In this document: piece by piece, positions 11,145 through 22,256 of the stretch | Layout of the letters: each line of letters opens with the position of its first letter | Position numbering within the stretch: position 1 is the stretch's first letter | Assembly (NCBI GenBank): GCA_036346355.1 | Contig: CM070592.1 | Span: 31,151,467 to 31,215,466, forward strand | Reading direction: 5' to 3' | From: Rhipidocladum racemiflorum | Taxonomy: Eukaryota; Streptophyta; Magnoliopsida; Poales; Poaceae | Length of the DNA stretch: 64,000 bases | Notes under the pieces: model-generated | What the model was told of the DNA's origin: nothing | Database searches by the model: none | Seen by the model: only the letters and a program-made list of their open reading frames with translations | Made by a program: the position numbers and the translations under genes

Positions 11145-11426
11145 AAACGCGACCTGCACAAGGTGGAGGTAGTGGCCGGCGCAAGATGTTGTGAAGCCGG
11201 GCAGTGAGGCGGCCAAGGTTGAGCCCTAGGAGAGGAAGCCGATGTCGGTGATTGCGGCTGAACTGATTTCGTGCGTTGTTTTTGCCGGAGCTGCAGCAAA
11301 GGATGATCTGTTGGGCACGGGGAAGAGTGCCAAGCTATAGGTGCGGGGAAGAGCGCCAAGCTATAGGTGAAGGAAGCTTTACAGTAATTCAACAGCCACT
11401 ACCTCCACCTTGTGCAGGTCGCGTTT
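11145..11426. repeat. Foldback: 32-bp perfect inverted repeat with 218-bp spacer
   Basis: Arm 11145-11176 (AAACGCGACCTGCACAAGG...) is exactly reverse-complementary to 11395-11426. The spacer holds a two-copy direct repeat (GCGGGGAAGAGCGCCAAGCT-like, about 11319-11365). No protein is recognised. It could be a foldback element or a hairpin RNA source. Confidence 0.75.
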
Positions 11427-11561
11427 GAGTTAGAGAAGTGCATCCCTGTTTGAGTTCTTTATTTTTTGTTGACCTAATCATACATGTCCAAATCCTAGAT
11501 GCAAGAATCCAATGCTGTGCTTTAGCCTGATAAGAGGATAGGACATTTACTTGGTTAGTGT

Positions 11562-11731
11562 TGTTATGAATAGCACTTGTTGTTTTCAGTATGAGCCCAA
11601 TGGCCAGAATATATAGAGTACACGAGGGTACAAAAAGAAAGCCTATGTAAGGCAATACCTAAACAAGGAAAATTTATATAAGGAAAACCTATATATGGAG
11701 TCTATATAAGACAATGTTTATATCCTTAACA
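11562..11731 (-). repeat. Short copia-type LTR (about 170 bp) with polypurine tract
   Basis: On the minus strand it starts TGTTAAGGATAT and ends ...TTCATAACA (TG...CA). TTGTGGGGGG lies directly upstream (11732-11741 on plus), a typical copia polypurine tract. The small LTR with TATATAGG-type segments resembles the Ale/Retrofit group. No copia coding sequence follows on the right, so only the 3' end of an element remains. Confidence 0.65.
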
Positions 11732-11741
11732 CCCCCCACAA

Positions 11742-12390
11742 ATGCAAGGCGTATGCAATAGCATTGTAATTGGAAAGGGTTGACACTAAAATAGGAAAAA
11801 ACCAAAGTCCTTATCTAGAAGTCATCGTCATAGTACCCAACTCTTGAAAAATCGAGCTGATGAAGAACCGGGTCGACGAAGAAAAGCCGACCGTGAGGCT
11901 AAGTCGATGAAGAAAAGTCGACGAAGAAGCCAAATCGACAAACAAAAGTCGATGGTAGGGCCGAGTCGACGAACAAGAGCCAACGAAGGAGGCCAAGTTG
12001 ACAAAGTGAAACCGACAAAGGTGCCAAGTCGGCAAAGGAGCCGAGTCGAGGTAATCAAAGTAGACAGAATGAACCAAACTGCAGAAAATCGAAGAGCCGG
12101 AATCGCAAAAGAACCATCTTTGAAGAAGGCGGCCGAAAAAAGTGGCGCCGAAAAACCATTTAAAAGAGATGGAGCCGAGCAGAAAAAATAAAGCCTAGTC
12201 AATAACCGAGTCAAAGAGCCGGAGCTAAGAGCTGATCAAAAGAGCCGGAGCTAAGCCAAGACGATAAAGTCAAAGCCAAAACAGACAATCGGAGCCAAAA
12301 GCCGAGCTGAATAAGCTCGAGCCGGAGCCAAGACTGGAAGCTAGAGCCACTTGGAGAAGCAAAAAAAAGCCAGAACTTGAGAAGCCGGAA
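11742..12390. repeat. Degenerate purine-rich repeat (GAGCCGAGTCGACGAA / GAGCCGGAGCTAAG types)
   Basis: From about 11845 the plus strand is built of loosely repeated 12-20 bp units combining GAGCC, GTCGACGAA and AAAGCC, later shifting to AGAGCCGGAGCTAAG. It stays open on both strands only because of the repeat composition. It lies beside the copia polypurine tract, where RNase H coding would be expected in a complete element, but no RNase H motif is seen. Confidence 0.5.
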
Positions 12391-12575
12391 TTATGGGTGG
12401 GCATTTTTAGACTTAAACCGAATTACCGAACCGAACCGAATTAACCGATTATTTCGGTTTTTTCGGTTTACGGTTTTCGGTTCGGTTTTTATTTTGGTAT
12501 AACTCGGTTTTCGATGTTCGGTTCGGTTTTTGGTTTTCAAAAACCGAAATAACCGAATAACCGAATAGCCTATGT
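12391..12575. mobile_element. hAT-like remnant rich in CGGTT/AACCG
   Basis: Starts ATGGGTGGGCATTTTTAGAC and is filled with ACCGAA/TTCGGT units in both orientations, a pattern typical of non-autonomous hAT elements. The opposite terminal repeat was not found, so it seems truncated. Confidence 0.45.
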
Positions 12576-12713
12576 ACAATTCCATTTTTATAACATTGTT
12601 CCTAAATCTACCAAACAATTATTATGTTCTAACATCTTTATGCATACGTGTGGTATGTTCATATGTTCTACTATACTTATACTATAATGACCTATGCTAT
12701 TGTGTGGGTTTAT

Positions 12714-12900
12714 GTAGGGATGGCAATGGGACATTCCCCGCCGGGGAGTGCTCCCCCGTCTCCGTCCCTGCGAGACTAACCATTCCCCGCTCCCCGTCCC
12801 CGTCCCCGACCGCGGGGAGAGTTTTTCCCCGTCCCCGTCCCCGTACGGGTATACAGGGACCCGACGGGGAAAAATCCCCGCCAAAAACCCGAATAGAGAC
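12714..12900. mobile_element. hAT-like remnant rich in CCCCGTCCCCG
   Basis: Opens TAGGGATGGCAATGGG, a common grass hAT terminus, followed by dense CCCCGTCCCCG/CGGGGA subterminal repeats. The matching right end (CCATTGCCATCCCTA) is absent, so the copy is incomplete or interrupted. Confidence 0.5.
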
Positions 12901-13490
12901 TAGAGAGCATTACTTTAGCAATATATTAAATTGCAAACAAATAAACATATTGATTTCTTAACATAACGAGATGGAACCAGAGAAGAGAGGCGACGGACGT
13001 AGGCGAGCGCGTCATCGACGATCATCGGAGCGCCTTCCTCCATTCGCCATCTTAGGGGTCTTCCTTCCCCCAATCGCCGACACTTGGGCAAATCCGGAAT
13101 GCCTATGATCATCAGAGGGCTCTCCAGCGAGGGTACGTATTTTCGCATCCTGCGCTTGGATCGTCGCCACCTGGATCATCGCCCTTGGTGAAGGGGCAAT
13201 CTCGGAAGTTCACCAATGCTCTCGCGGATGAAGGGGATGAGGACGATGTGGAGATTTTTTTTGGCCAGCTTTGGGAAGTTCCTGCCCCTCGCCAAGCTAG
13301 GGTTAGGGCGTCGCGCTCGGTGCTCGTCTGGATCCGGTGGGATTTAGTGTCTTCTGGAAATTTCAATATATCTTATTGCTTTCCTGTCTGTTCCAGTGAT
13401 TTCCTTGTTCATAATCCACGCTCCTTACATTTTGCGAGTAATTTCTGCGGAGGTGGAAAAGGGAATCCATCCTTTGCCTCGGTGTTGAAC

Positions 13491-15621
13491 ATGGCGGATG
13501 GATGGAATCAGTGGGGTCACGGTGGAGGAGGTTTTGGACGAGGATGGCGGCCTCCACCTCCGGCTTCGTTCAGAGGTCACCGGGGATTGAGGGGGCGATT
13601 TCCTCAGAGGCATCAGTGGACTCCTCCAGTTCGTCCTCCTCTGCATCAGCCGACTCAGTCGCCTCAGAAACAACAAGGTCAGGTTTCGTCTGACACTACT
13701 GCTAAAGATCAACTGAAAATTCCTACTATCTCAGATCCTGTTGATGTTGAACAATCATTTGTGAACTCTATCTTCTATAATTGTGGGGAACCGGGACATC
13801 TGGTGGGGAGCTGTAGAAATTCGAAACTCTGCTTTATCTGTGAAGAAGCGGGTCATCAAGTAGATCTTTGTCCTGCTCGGCTTAAGCCTCAGAAAATTGC
13901 TAGGTTTATTGACAGTGCAGCGGGTGGTTTAGGTTTCTATCATTTGGAAATTCCTGAGTCTAGCATGAGTACTGCTTTCAGGTTTAAAAACTGTGGGATA
14001 ATTACCATTGATCAGGGAGAAATTTCTTTGGCTGGGCTTGAAAAGAATTTGGCTGACATTTTTTTCTAAGTGGTCGTGGCAAATTAGACAATTGGAAAAC
14101 TTTAGGTTTCTTGTTCGTTTTCCCCCTCAGAAAAAAGTTGCTGATCTAGCTCTCCTTCTTAGTTTTAATCTTAATAAGCCAGGGGTTACAGTTTATATAG
14201 AAGCTTGGAAAGGTTATCTGGATATTTTTTATGAGCTACAGGAAGTGTGGATTCAAGTTAGGGGGATCCCTCCAAAATGGTGTTCTTGGAAAATTTTCGA
14301 ACAAGTTGCGTCCTGTTTTGGTATTCTTCTAAATGTGGACTGGACTGGAATGTTTAAGAGTTTTTTTTTTTTTGAAGTTGTTAGGATGAAAATTGCTTGT
14401 AGAGATCCAACTAAGATTCCTCAACAACGGGTTATGGGGGCAGAGAAAATTTTGTTCTTGATCAAAATTCTTGTTGAGAGTGATGAGGCTAGTCGTATTG
14501 GAGATGTTAATGATCAAGATGATGATAAGGATGAAGATTTTGATGATTTGGATGATGATGGGAAGAATTCTGAGGATAAGAGAGATAAGAAGGACACTGA
14601 GCACAATACTGGATCTGTTTCTTGTACTTCTGGAGGTGCTTCTAGAAATACTAACACTATGGTGGGGGATAGGTCAGTAGATACTAAAGGTAAAAAGGTG
14701 GAGGTTGGTGTCTTGAATAGTGATTATAAAACTTTATCTGCTACCTCTTCAACTGGAAATAGAAAGTCTTGGTTGAATGTTTTTCATGAGAATGCTAGTA
14801 AGGTTTATGAGGATGAGACTTCTATCAATGAGAATTGCTATAGAATCCTTAGAGAATTGGAGATGATTGGCCCTAATGAGGAAATGGGAGTTTTATTGGA
14901 TAATGAGATAGAACAACAGGAAGCCTCAGAGGAATTGGAACTGTTTCATCATAAAGATCCTTTTAGAGAAGTTTCTTTTGACTGTCTTTTACCTCATTCT
15001 CAAGAGCAAAAAAGTGTAGGCTATAGTATAGAAGAGCTAACAGGGGGAGACCTAGTTGATAAAATTTCAGGGGATGAATATAATATACTTTTGCGCAGTA
15101 AAGTTACTAACAAAAGGCAGCAACAGTGGGGTCCTATCCCTTGTCAGCGGAGGAGTAAAAGGGTGGATGACCAGGGAAAGACTATTTTGCAAAAAGCACA
15201 AGAACTTCAGAAACAAAGAAATTTGGAGAACTGCCCCAAGCCTAAAGGTATATCTTCTACTAGCTCTTTCGATTCTTACAGTTTTCATGATTTAAATGAT
15301 CTTTCTGAACAAGTTGGTCTCATGATGGGTGAAACTGATAGGGAGAAAATGGAGAATGTTATGTTATGTAAGGAAATTGATGCTATGCGGATTTTGAAGT
15401 TTAAAGAAAGTAATGCTGCTAGTATTGTGCATAATTTAAAAGATAGTGTTTCAGTCAGGACTGACATATCTCATGATGAAAATGAGAGTATATTTGTTTC
15501 TTCCCCTGCTTCTCTGAAGGAGAAGGAGGAGGAAACTAATAATGAGTCTGATTTAGAGGGTTGGACCACAGTAGGGAAATTTAAACGGGGCAAGTACCCC
15601 AGGAAAATAAGGAGAAAATGA
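13491..15621 (+). pseudogene. LINE ORF1 (nucleic-acid-binding, CCHC)
   Basis: ATG at 13491 (MADGWNQWGHGGGG) opens a glycine/arginine- and proline-rich head. Two zinc knuckles follow (CGEPGHLVGSC and CFICEEAGHQVDLC, about 13785-13875), then a DUF4283-like domain. The frame changes at the T-run near 14060, and the second frame (from about 14065) carries RFLVRFPP...WKGYLDIFYELQEVWIQVRGIPP, an acidic serine-rich middle (14480-14600) and a basic end (KRGKYPRKIRRK). The protein would bind LINE RNA. The stop TGA at 15619-15621 overlaps the ORF2 start as ATGA. One base in the T-run decides whether the ORF is intact. Confidence 0.8.
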
Positions 15622-18600
15622 GAGGTATTTTTTGGAATATTAAAGGTTTAGGTCAACCCGGAAAAACACAATGCTTGATAGATATGATAGAAACTACAAA
15701 GTGGATTTTGTAGGTTTCCAAGAGACTAAGAAAGAAAATTTTAATGTTTCGTTTCTTAATTCTATCAGTGGCTCTAAGAATTTTGTTTGGCATTGGCTCC
15801 CAGCTAAAGCCACTGCAGGTGGTATTTTGGCTGGTTTCAATGTTGATATACTGGAGGTTATGAATGTTGATTTAAAGGCTTTCTCTATTCAGTGTTTACT
15901 TAAGCATAAAGAGAAGGATTTTGTTTGGAAATTAGTTATAGTTTACGGATCTCCGTATGAGGAGGGGAAACAAGCTTTTATTTCGGAGCTTCATGAAATT
16001 TTTATTAATGATGATAATACCCCGATTATGTTGGGAGGAGATTTCAATTTAGTTAGATCTGCTTCGGAGAAGAGCAATGGAAGAGTAGAAGTTAAATGGT
16101 GTGAGAAGTTTAATGATTGGATAAATATGTGGGGGCTTATGGAGATGAAATTGTCTGGAAGACATTTTACTTGGTCTAATAATCAGGAAAATCCAATTAT
16201 GTCAATGATCGATAGAGTATTTTGTAGCACCTCTTTTGATGAAAAGTTCCCGATGGGCTTTGTGTCCTCTCTCTTCCTAGGGTTGGAAGTGATCACACTC
16301 CTCTAATCTGGGATTCTGGATGCATTGTGCCTTTTACTAAACCTATGTATAAATTTGAGAAATGGTGGCTGTTACATGATGATTTTGATAATATTATCAA
16401 AAAGGTTTGGACATCCCCGGTTAGAGGGGGAACTGCTATTGATATTTGGCAATACAAAATTAGAAAAATTAGGAAAGTTACTAAAGGGTGGAGTATAAAT
16501 GTTGAGTCCGAGAATAAAAAAGGAAGAAATTACTTCTTAAATGCTTTGATGAATTAGATATTCTTCTTGAATATAGTCAGAGTAAACTAGAAGAGAGAAA
16601 AAGGATGTTAGATATGAAAGGAGAGTTGGAGAAAATATGGGCTATGGAGGAAACTAAATTGAGGCAAAGAGCTAGAGGGATATTAGAGAAGGTGATAGAA
16701 ATACGAGATACTTCCATGCAGTGGCTAATCAAAGAAGAAGAAAAAATACTATTACTGTCCTTGATGGGTCTGAAGGACCGGTTTATGATACTAATAATAT
16801 GATTAAGATTGCTTGTGACTATTATAAAACTTTGTTTGGTTTTGAGGCCAAACCCAACATTAACCTAGGAGATAGTTTTTTCAACTTAGATGAGATTATC
16901 ACTAATGATGAAAATTTGCTTCTGGAAGTGCCTTTTACGGAGGAAGAGGTGAAAAAAGCTGTGTTTGATTCTTATGCGGATGGTGCCCCCAGTCCGGATG
17001 GCATCCCTTTCTTCTTTTATCAAAGATACTGGACCATTATCAAAAAAGATTTAATGAATTTGTTTCGTGATCTGGAAAAGGATGAGCTTGACCTCTTTAG
17101 ACTTAATTATGCCATGATCTCTTTGATCCCTAAAGAAAACAATGCTAGAAGCATAAGACAATATCGACCTATCAGTCTTTTGAACTGTAGCTATAAGATT
17201 GTTACTAAGGTTCTCACAAATAGGATTGGTGTCATTTGTAATAGAATTATCTTACAAAATCAGACTGCTTTCATCAAAAATAGATTTATCTTGGAAAGTG
17301 TGGTTACTGCTCATGAGGTTATTCATAAAATTCATAAAGACAAAGATAAAGGCCTTGTTTTTAAACTTGACTATGAGAAGGCTTATGACATGGTCAATTG
17401 GGATTTTTTATTAGATATCCTTTCTAAAAGAGGCTTTGGAGCGAAATGGCGTTCTTGGATTTTCTCTATCCTCAGTAGAGGTTCTGTTGGAATTAAAATA
17501 AACAATGTTGAGAGTGCTTTTTTCCATACGGGTAGGGGTTTGAGACAAGGTGATCCTCTATCCCCAATTCTTTTCAACTTGGTGGCGGATGTCTTTACTA
17601 GAATGTTAAACAAAGCTGGCGCTGGTTTAATCAAAGGGCTTTGTGACGATTTACGCCTGGCGGTATTATTAGTCTTCAATATGCGGATGACACCCTTTTG
17701 TTCATTAAAAATGAGGATAAGATTATATTGCATCTTAAGTGGTTTTTAACCTGCTTTGAGCAAATGTCTGGGGTGAGGATTAATTTTCATAAGAGTGAGT
17801 TAATAGCTATTGGGTGTGATGAATCTGAAACTAAAAGATATGCTAGTTGCTTTTGTTGTAAAATTGGGTCCCTTCCCATTAAATATCTTGGCATTCCTCT
17901 CCATCATGATAAGATTAGAAGGGAGGATTTTCAACCTATTATTGATAAAATTTTGAAAAGGATTGCAGGTTGGAGGGGTAAACTTCTGTCTTACAGTGGT
18001 CGTTTAATTCTGATTAAATCTTGTCTTGCTAGTATTCCTATTTACCTCCTCTCTTTTTTCAAGTTTCCCCAATGGGCTTTAGATCTCATCAACTCCCATA
18101 TGGCGAATTGCCTTTGGAATAGTTTCGAGGGCCATAATAAACTTCACTTAGCTAATTGGCAATTGGTTTGTATGGAGAAGAATTTTGGTGGTCTTGGGAT
18201 CCCCAATCTAAAAGATTTGAATATGTGTCTTTTGGCGTCCTGGGTTAAGAGATTTTGTTCTAAAGAGTCCACGCAATGGATAGACTTGATAAAATTTAAA
18301 TATAAAACTGATAGACTGAATATTTTCCTCTGCGATTCGGCTCATGCTTCCAATTTTTGGAAGGGTGTTGTGTGGGCTATGCATGCCACTAAGTTTGGTT
18401 ATAAATGGAAGGTTGGAAATGGTAATAAGATTAGATTTTGGGAAGACATTTGGTTCGGAGACTCTTGTTTAGCTGCTCAATTTTGGGATCTGTATGTTAT
18501 TACTAATGAGAAAGGTTTAACGATTGCTGAGATTTGGGATGGCATTAATCTTAAATGCTCTTTTAGAAGGAATTTTTCAGAAAGTCTGATAATTAAATGG

Positions 18601-19030
18601 ATGGAATTGAGGGAAGTGGTAAAAAATATTAGTTTTGTGGACGAAGATGATGAATTGATCTGGCAATATAATAGCAATGGTGTTTACTCTGTCAAATCTC
18701 TTTATGCCATTATTAATTTTCGGGGGGTTATGCCTGTATTTAGTCCCTCAATCTGGACTTTAATTGTTCCCCCTAAGTTCCATCTTTTCCTTTGGCTCCT
18801 TTCCAATAACAAGATCATGACTAAGGATAATTTGATAAAGAGAGGGATTGATAAAGGTGTTTTGTGTAGCTTTTGTAATGAAAGTGAGTCTGTTACTCAT
18901 GTTTTTTGATTGCGTGGTTGCCAAGAATTCATGGGAGATAGTCAATAATTTCTTTGGTTTGAATGTTGGTTTCAGCTTTGAATCTATTGCTCGTTTTTGT
19001 GGCCGGTCTTCTCATACTTTTGGTCACAGA
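15618..19030 (+). pseudogene. LINE ORF2 (endonuclease-reverse transcriptase)
   Basis: The ATG at 15618 starts MRGIFWNIKGLGQPGKTQC, the opening of plant L1 AP-endonuclease domains. The frame moves near 15680, then shows FVGFQETKK, LGGDFNLVR (about 16035) and SGRHFTWSNN. RT motifs follow: LIPKENNARSIRQYRPISLLN (about 17125), LDYEKAYDMVNW (17365), GLRQGDPLSPILFNL (17540) and LQYADDTLLFI (about 17675, after a frame change near 17650). A C-terminal zf-RVT region (PPKFHLFLWLLSNNK...CSFCNESESVTHVF) ends near 18905. Frame changes near 15680, 16260, 16550, 16720, 17650 and 18905 mean it is inactive as given. It would have nicked DNA and primed reverse transcription of LINE RNA. Confidence 0.88.
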
Positions 19031-19130
19031 AATTAGATTGTTTGATTAGTAGTCGACATTTTGCAAGCATTCACAGGCAAATTTGCAGAACTGTGGCTTA
19101 CTGGTATCAGGGTATAAGACCTCTTGCAAT

Positions 19131-19383
19131 CTAATCTATAGAATAATAAATTTGTTGGCATTTCAAGTATTTTCTTCTCATTAGTTGATATTCGATAGAT
19201 CTACATACTGCTTCTGACATAAAAAAGAAATACTACAACAATAAGATGCATAATTTTAAGCCTTGACTTAAAATTTGCAAAATTTTGAGATTCAGATCAA
19301 ATCCCCAATAGTTTCTATTATATAAAAGTGAGATCTAAAGCTAACCAAAAGTCATGAATTATAATCTAAAGGATTAAAATCTA
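19131..19383. other. AT-rich spacer, no gene seen
   Basis: Between the LINE tail and the next coding-like segment; no repeat or reading frame is recognised. Confidence 0.3.
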
Positions 19384-19785
19384 TACCTTGTCTTCGCTTT
19401 CGAAACAAGCTCAGACCCGAAGATATCAACCATTGATTGGTTGAACCTTGCCTTTAAAGATATCAACCATTGATTGGCTGTACTTTTATCTGTACCAGAT
19501 TTTCCAAATTTCCACCACCCTGTTGCCCAGCTAAATAAGCCCTTACTCATTTTGGAAGTATCACCCCTTTTTCCAGCTTTACCCATTGGAACAGATGCAG
19601 GTCCACTACACGTTTCTTAGTTCTGGAGATTTGATGGATCACTCTTTAACATACCCATCTCTGCGCCATGTTTTAATTTTTCAGAACGGTCATCCTCAGA
19701 TAAGGTTGAAACATTAGCATTTACTGCCGTAATGTTGTCAGTTCCATCTGAGCTGCCATTTCGGAATAAGCATGCAGTATTGCTT
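19384..19785 (-). pseudogene. Coding-like exon of unknown gene, one stop
   Basis: On the minus strand a frame of about 134 codons reads with ordinary protein composition, containing TLSEDDRSEKLKHGAEMGM, then SKMSKGLFSWATGWWKFGKSG. It ends at a donor-like site (ACAAG|GTATAG). One TAA (about 19620) breaks it. A 33-bp tandem duplication (GATATCAACCATTGATTGG twice, about 19424-19478) lies near its 3' end. I do not recognise the family. It may be a host gene fragment captured or left behind by a transposon. Codon phase and composition are the only support. Confidence 0.35.
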
Positions 19786-20118
19786 TACCACCTTTATTTC
19801 TGAATATTAGTCAACTTGAATAGTTCTTTCTTCTATCTATCAAGGAATAAGCCAATTTTACAGGGTGTCGGGAGGGCCAAAAAATAGTTATTGAATATAT
19901 CCATCTTAACTGTTGAGGCAGGTAGAAAAATGCAGCCAATCAAGCATATATCTACTTGGAGGACTAAGCGGCTGAATGGTAAAAAACATATAGCCAAAAT
20001 AGATAGATAGATAAAAACTATGTACAGGTCATACTAAGACTACCAGTTAGAGACTGCAGGCACTACTACTAATTTGCTATTCAATTACATGTGTTCGGAT
20101 GTGCTGTGCATTTTGTAG
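19786..20118. other. No gene seen
   Basis: AT-rich non-coding sequence. CACTACTACT at 20061 resembles a CACTA end but lacks a matching target duplication with the terminus at 21455. Confidence 0.3.
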
Positions 20119-20430
20119 GTGTTTTTAATGGTTTGCATGGTTTTTAATGTTTTTATCAGGGGGAATTATTATTGTCCGCCCGGTGGTTTCCTTAGCTATT
20201 TCCAAAATCATTCTACATTCCCCAATCTTGGTGGTCCTATACAATATGCTCATACCCCTTCACCAAGGCCACCGGTTCCCGTAGTGATTTCATCACTAGA
20301 TTGCTCAAATTCAAGCACTCCACTTACACCATCAAACTTGCAATCCCAGCCACACATTAATGTTGACAGTGGCGACGAGGATGGAGAAATTAGGACCTCA
20401 CGTTGACCTTCATTGGAGGGAGTTCCGGAT
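20119..20430 (+). pseudogene. PIF/Harbinger Myb-like ORF fragment (tentative)
   Basis: The frame carries GGFLSYFQN..FPNLGGP, a proline/serine-rich stretch, then HINVDSGDEDGEIRT and, in the next frame, HVDLHWRE. This layout (low-complexity N-terminus, acidic VD..DED..RT, then the start of a SANT/Myb repeat) is what grass PIF/Pong-type companion proteins show. The Myb repeat itself is lost. Alternative: a host trihelix/Myb pseudogene. Confidence 0.4.
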
Positions 20431-21020
20431 CATGTTCAATTATGCTTACATTTCCAGGAATAGACAAGAGATTAGCCTTTTGTTTTACCACTTTTTTCTC
20501 CTAATATTTCAGAATTTTAATTTTAATTTTTTAAAAAAACATAGATCTCACTATCATATAGCTAGGTGTGGGATGTTATTTCCAATTGAATTTGCTGCCG
20601 TTGCCATTGCCACCATAGCCACCTCGTTGGCCTTGTATAGCAGCTTGACTTGTTCGAATTCTTTTGAAATTAAATCTGTGTTTATTTTCTTCTCAAACTT
20701 AGTATTAAATTTCAGATGGTTTCGGGTCAATTGATTTGTGAACTAAATGTTATTACTCATATTGGTCATTGATTCTTATTTATTAAACATACTACAATAA
20801 TCATGTTGCCATGCATCTTGTATCTAATGAACTAATCCATTAATTGCATATAATTTAGGACACTGATCGGCAAAAGATAAGCAAGCAACAAATTAGCTAG
20901 AATATTACCTCTTGTAATCGGTGATCCTCTTCTATCCATCTTCAAGAAAATAGATCAAAGGCCACGATGGACGCGTGCAACTAACACTAAATTATAGCCA
21001 CCGTTATTCGCCTCTAAAAA
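20431..21020. other. No gene seen
   Basis: AT-rich sequence without a recognisable frame or repeat. A short frame at 20360-20734 has no family signature. Confidence 0.3.
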
Positions 21021-21029
21021 AGGAACGCA

Positions 21030-21455
21030 GCAAACAGAACACGGGACCACGCTTGAATGATATCATGAGGACATATATACGATGTTTCTTTAATATATGC
21101 GATGTTTATTTACGAACACGGACTCCAAGTCTCTAATCTGTCTCGGATATGAAGTAGTAAATCGAGTCGGTTTCAACAACCAACTGTCGCATATCACACC
21201 AGACGGTTGCAACCAAAAAAGCGTCATATATTACCGACACATAAAAGACACTTCTTAGTACAAAACCGTCTCTTTTGTTTATAAGACGGTTTTAACTATG
21301 GAACCGTATCAAAGTCAACTATCATATAAGAATAAGATGGTTAAAATTGAACCGCATCCTATCGGGCCTTCCGCCACCATTGAAGACGCTTTTAATTTAT
21401 GCATATTGAAAGCGCCTCAAAATATGCGTCTTATATTACTCATTCTGTAGTAGTG
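21030..21455. mobile_element. CACTA (En/Spm) transposon end
   Basis: The sequence ends ATTCTGTAGTAGTG at 21455, which on the minus strand is CACTACTACAGAAT, a classic CACTA terminal repeat. Subterminal repeats lie inside: AACCGTCTC / AAGACGGTTTTA / GACGCTTTTAA / GCGCCTCAAAATATGCGTCTTA in both orientations. No transposase is seen. The other end was not identified with confidence. Confidence 0.7.
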
Positions 21456-21849
21456 ATATAAAATTGTGAGTACCTTCATGGCAAACATCAACTTGATATT
21501 TAGAATTTTGTCAGTCTTCATTTTAACCAAAGATACCTGATTAGTACATGATGATTCTGGGAAGTGCTAGTGCCAATTTAATCTTTCTTGGATCATAGTC
21601 GAAGTGTGCTTCCTTCAAATATTTTCTCGCTTGCGTTTTGTCTCAGTTCTGCCTAGTGCCTACCACCACCTTCAATCAAAAAGGGGACAGAAAATACATG
21701 TAACAACTAGTTAACAGATATGGCATTCGGCATTCTAATTAGGATCCTCCAACCATGGAATTTTATAGCCATTTCGTGAGAACAGAAACACACGACACAC
21801 ATTCCACATCCAGCATCCAGTTACATCACCTATCATATTAGCCTAATCT

Positions 21850-22142
21850 CTACCAATCCAAAAGGCGTCGATCAGTAGTCCTAGTAACCACACAAGCGAG
21901 GTATGCCCACCTCCTTTCAATAAATCTTTTTAAGAATGTAAGATCAAATGCTCCTGCTACCAGAAGATATCCAAAATCTACAATAATAATTTAAGACATG
22001 TGTTAGAGAAAATAAGTTAAAAGTTTTATTTGTATATAGTTTGTTTCTTATCTAAACTAAATACACTTACTTTGAAGTGCTTGTGTTGTGGGAAGACCAG
22101 GGGTGAATGCTAGTTTTGTGTACTGTGTAGTCTCCACACATC
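21850..22142 (-). other. Possible 3' exons of the RPA-like gene
   Basis: Minus-strand 22142-22071 is preceded by AACAG and followed by GTAAGT. In one frame it reads VETTQYTKLAFTPGLPTTQ, which resembles segments downstream of the OB folds in the same family. A second candidate (21977-21850) starts after TTGTAG and stays open to a TAG in compatible phase. Neither joins cleanly to the exon that ends at 22257, because of the TGA and a phase mismatch. Confidence 0.35.
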
Positions 22143-22256
22143 CTGTTTTGAAGATCATACATATTAGTACAAGTTTTTTTAAATCAACATTGACTATAGT
22201 ATTTGTTATTTTATTTTATAGGTTGATGAATTAATTACCGTATCTGTTATCTTTTT

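Larger units (their letters stand above)
12960..19130 (+). mobile_element. L1-clade LINE retrotransposon, degraded
   Basis: Two reading frames in the usual plant LINE order: an ORF1 with CCHC knuckles (13491-15621) and an ORF2 with endonuclease, reverse transcriptase and a zinc-finger tail (15618 to about 19030). The sequence before 13491 (from about 12960) would be the 5' UTR. No poly(A) tail or target duplication could be found, so both outer limits are approximate. Several single-base frame changes break both ORFs; many lie in homopolymers. Confidence 0.85.

Noticed and set aside
20061..20077. CACTACTACT as left end of the CACTA element whose right end is at 21455
   Set aside because: The 3-bp flanks do not match (AGG against ATA) and the inner sequence differs from the right terminal repeat after nine bases.
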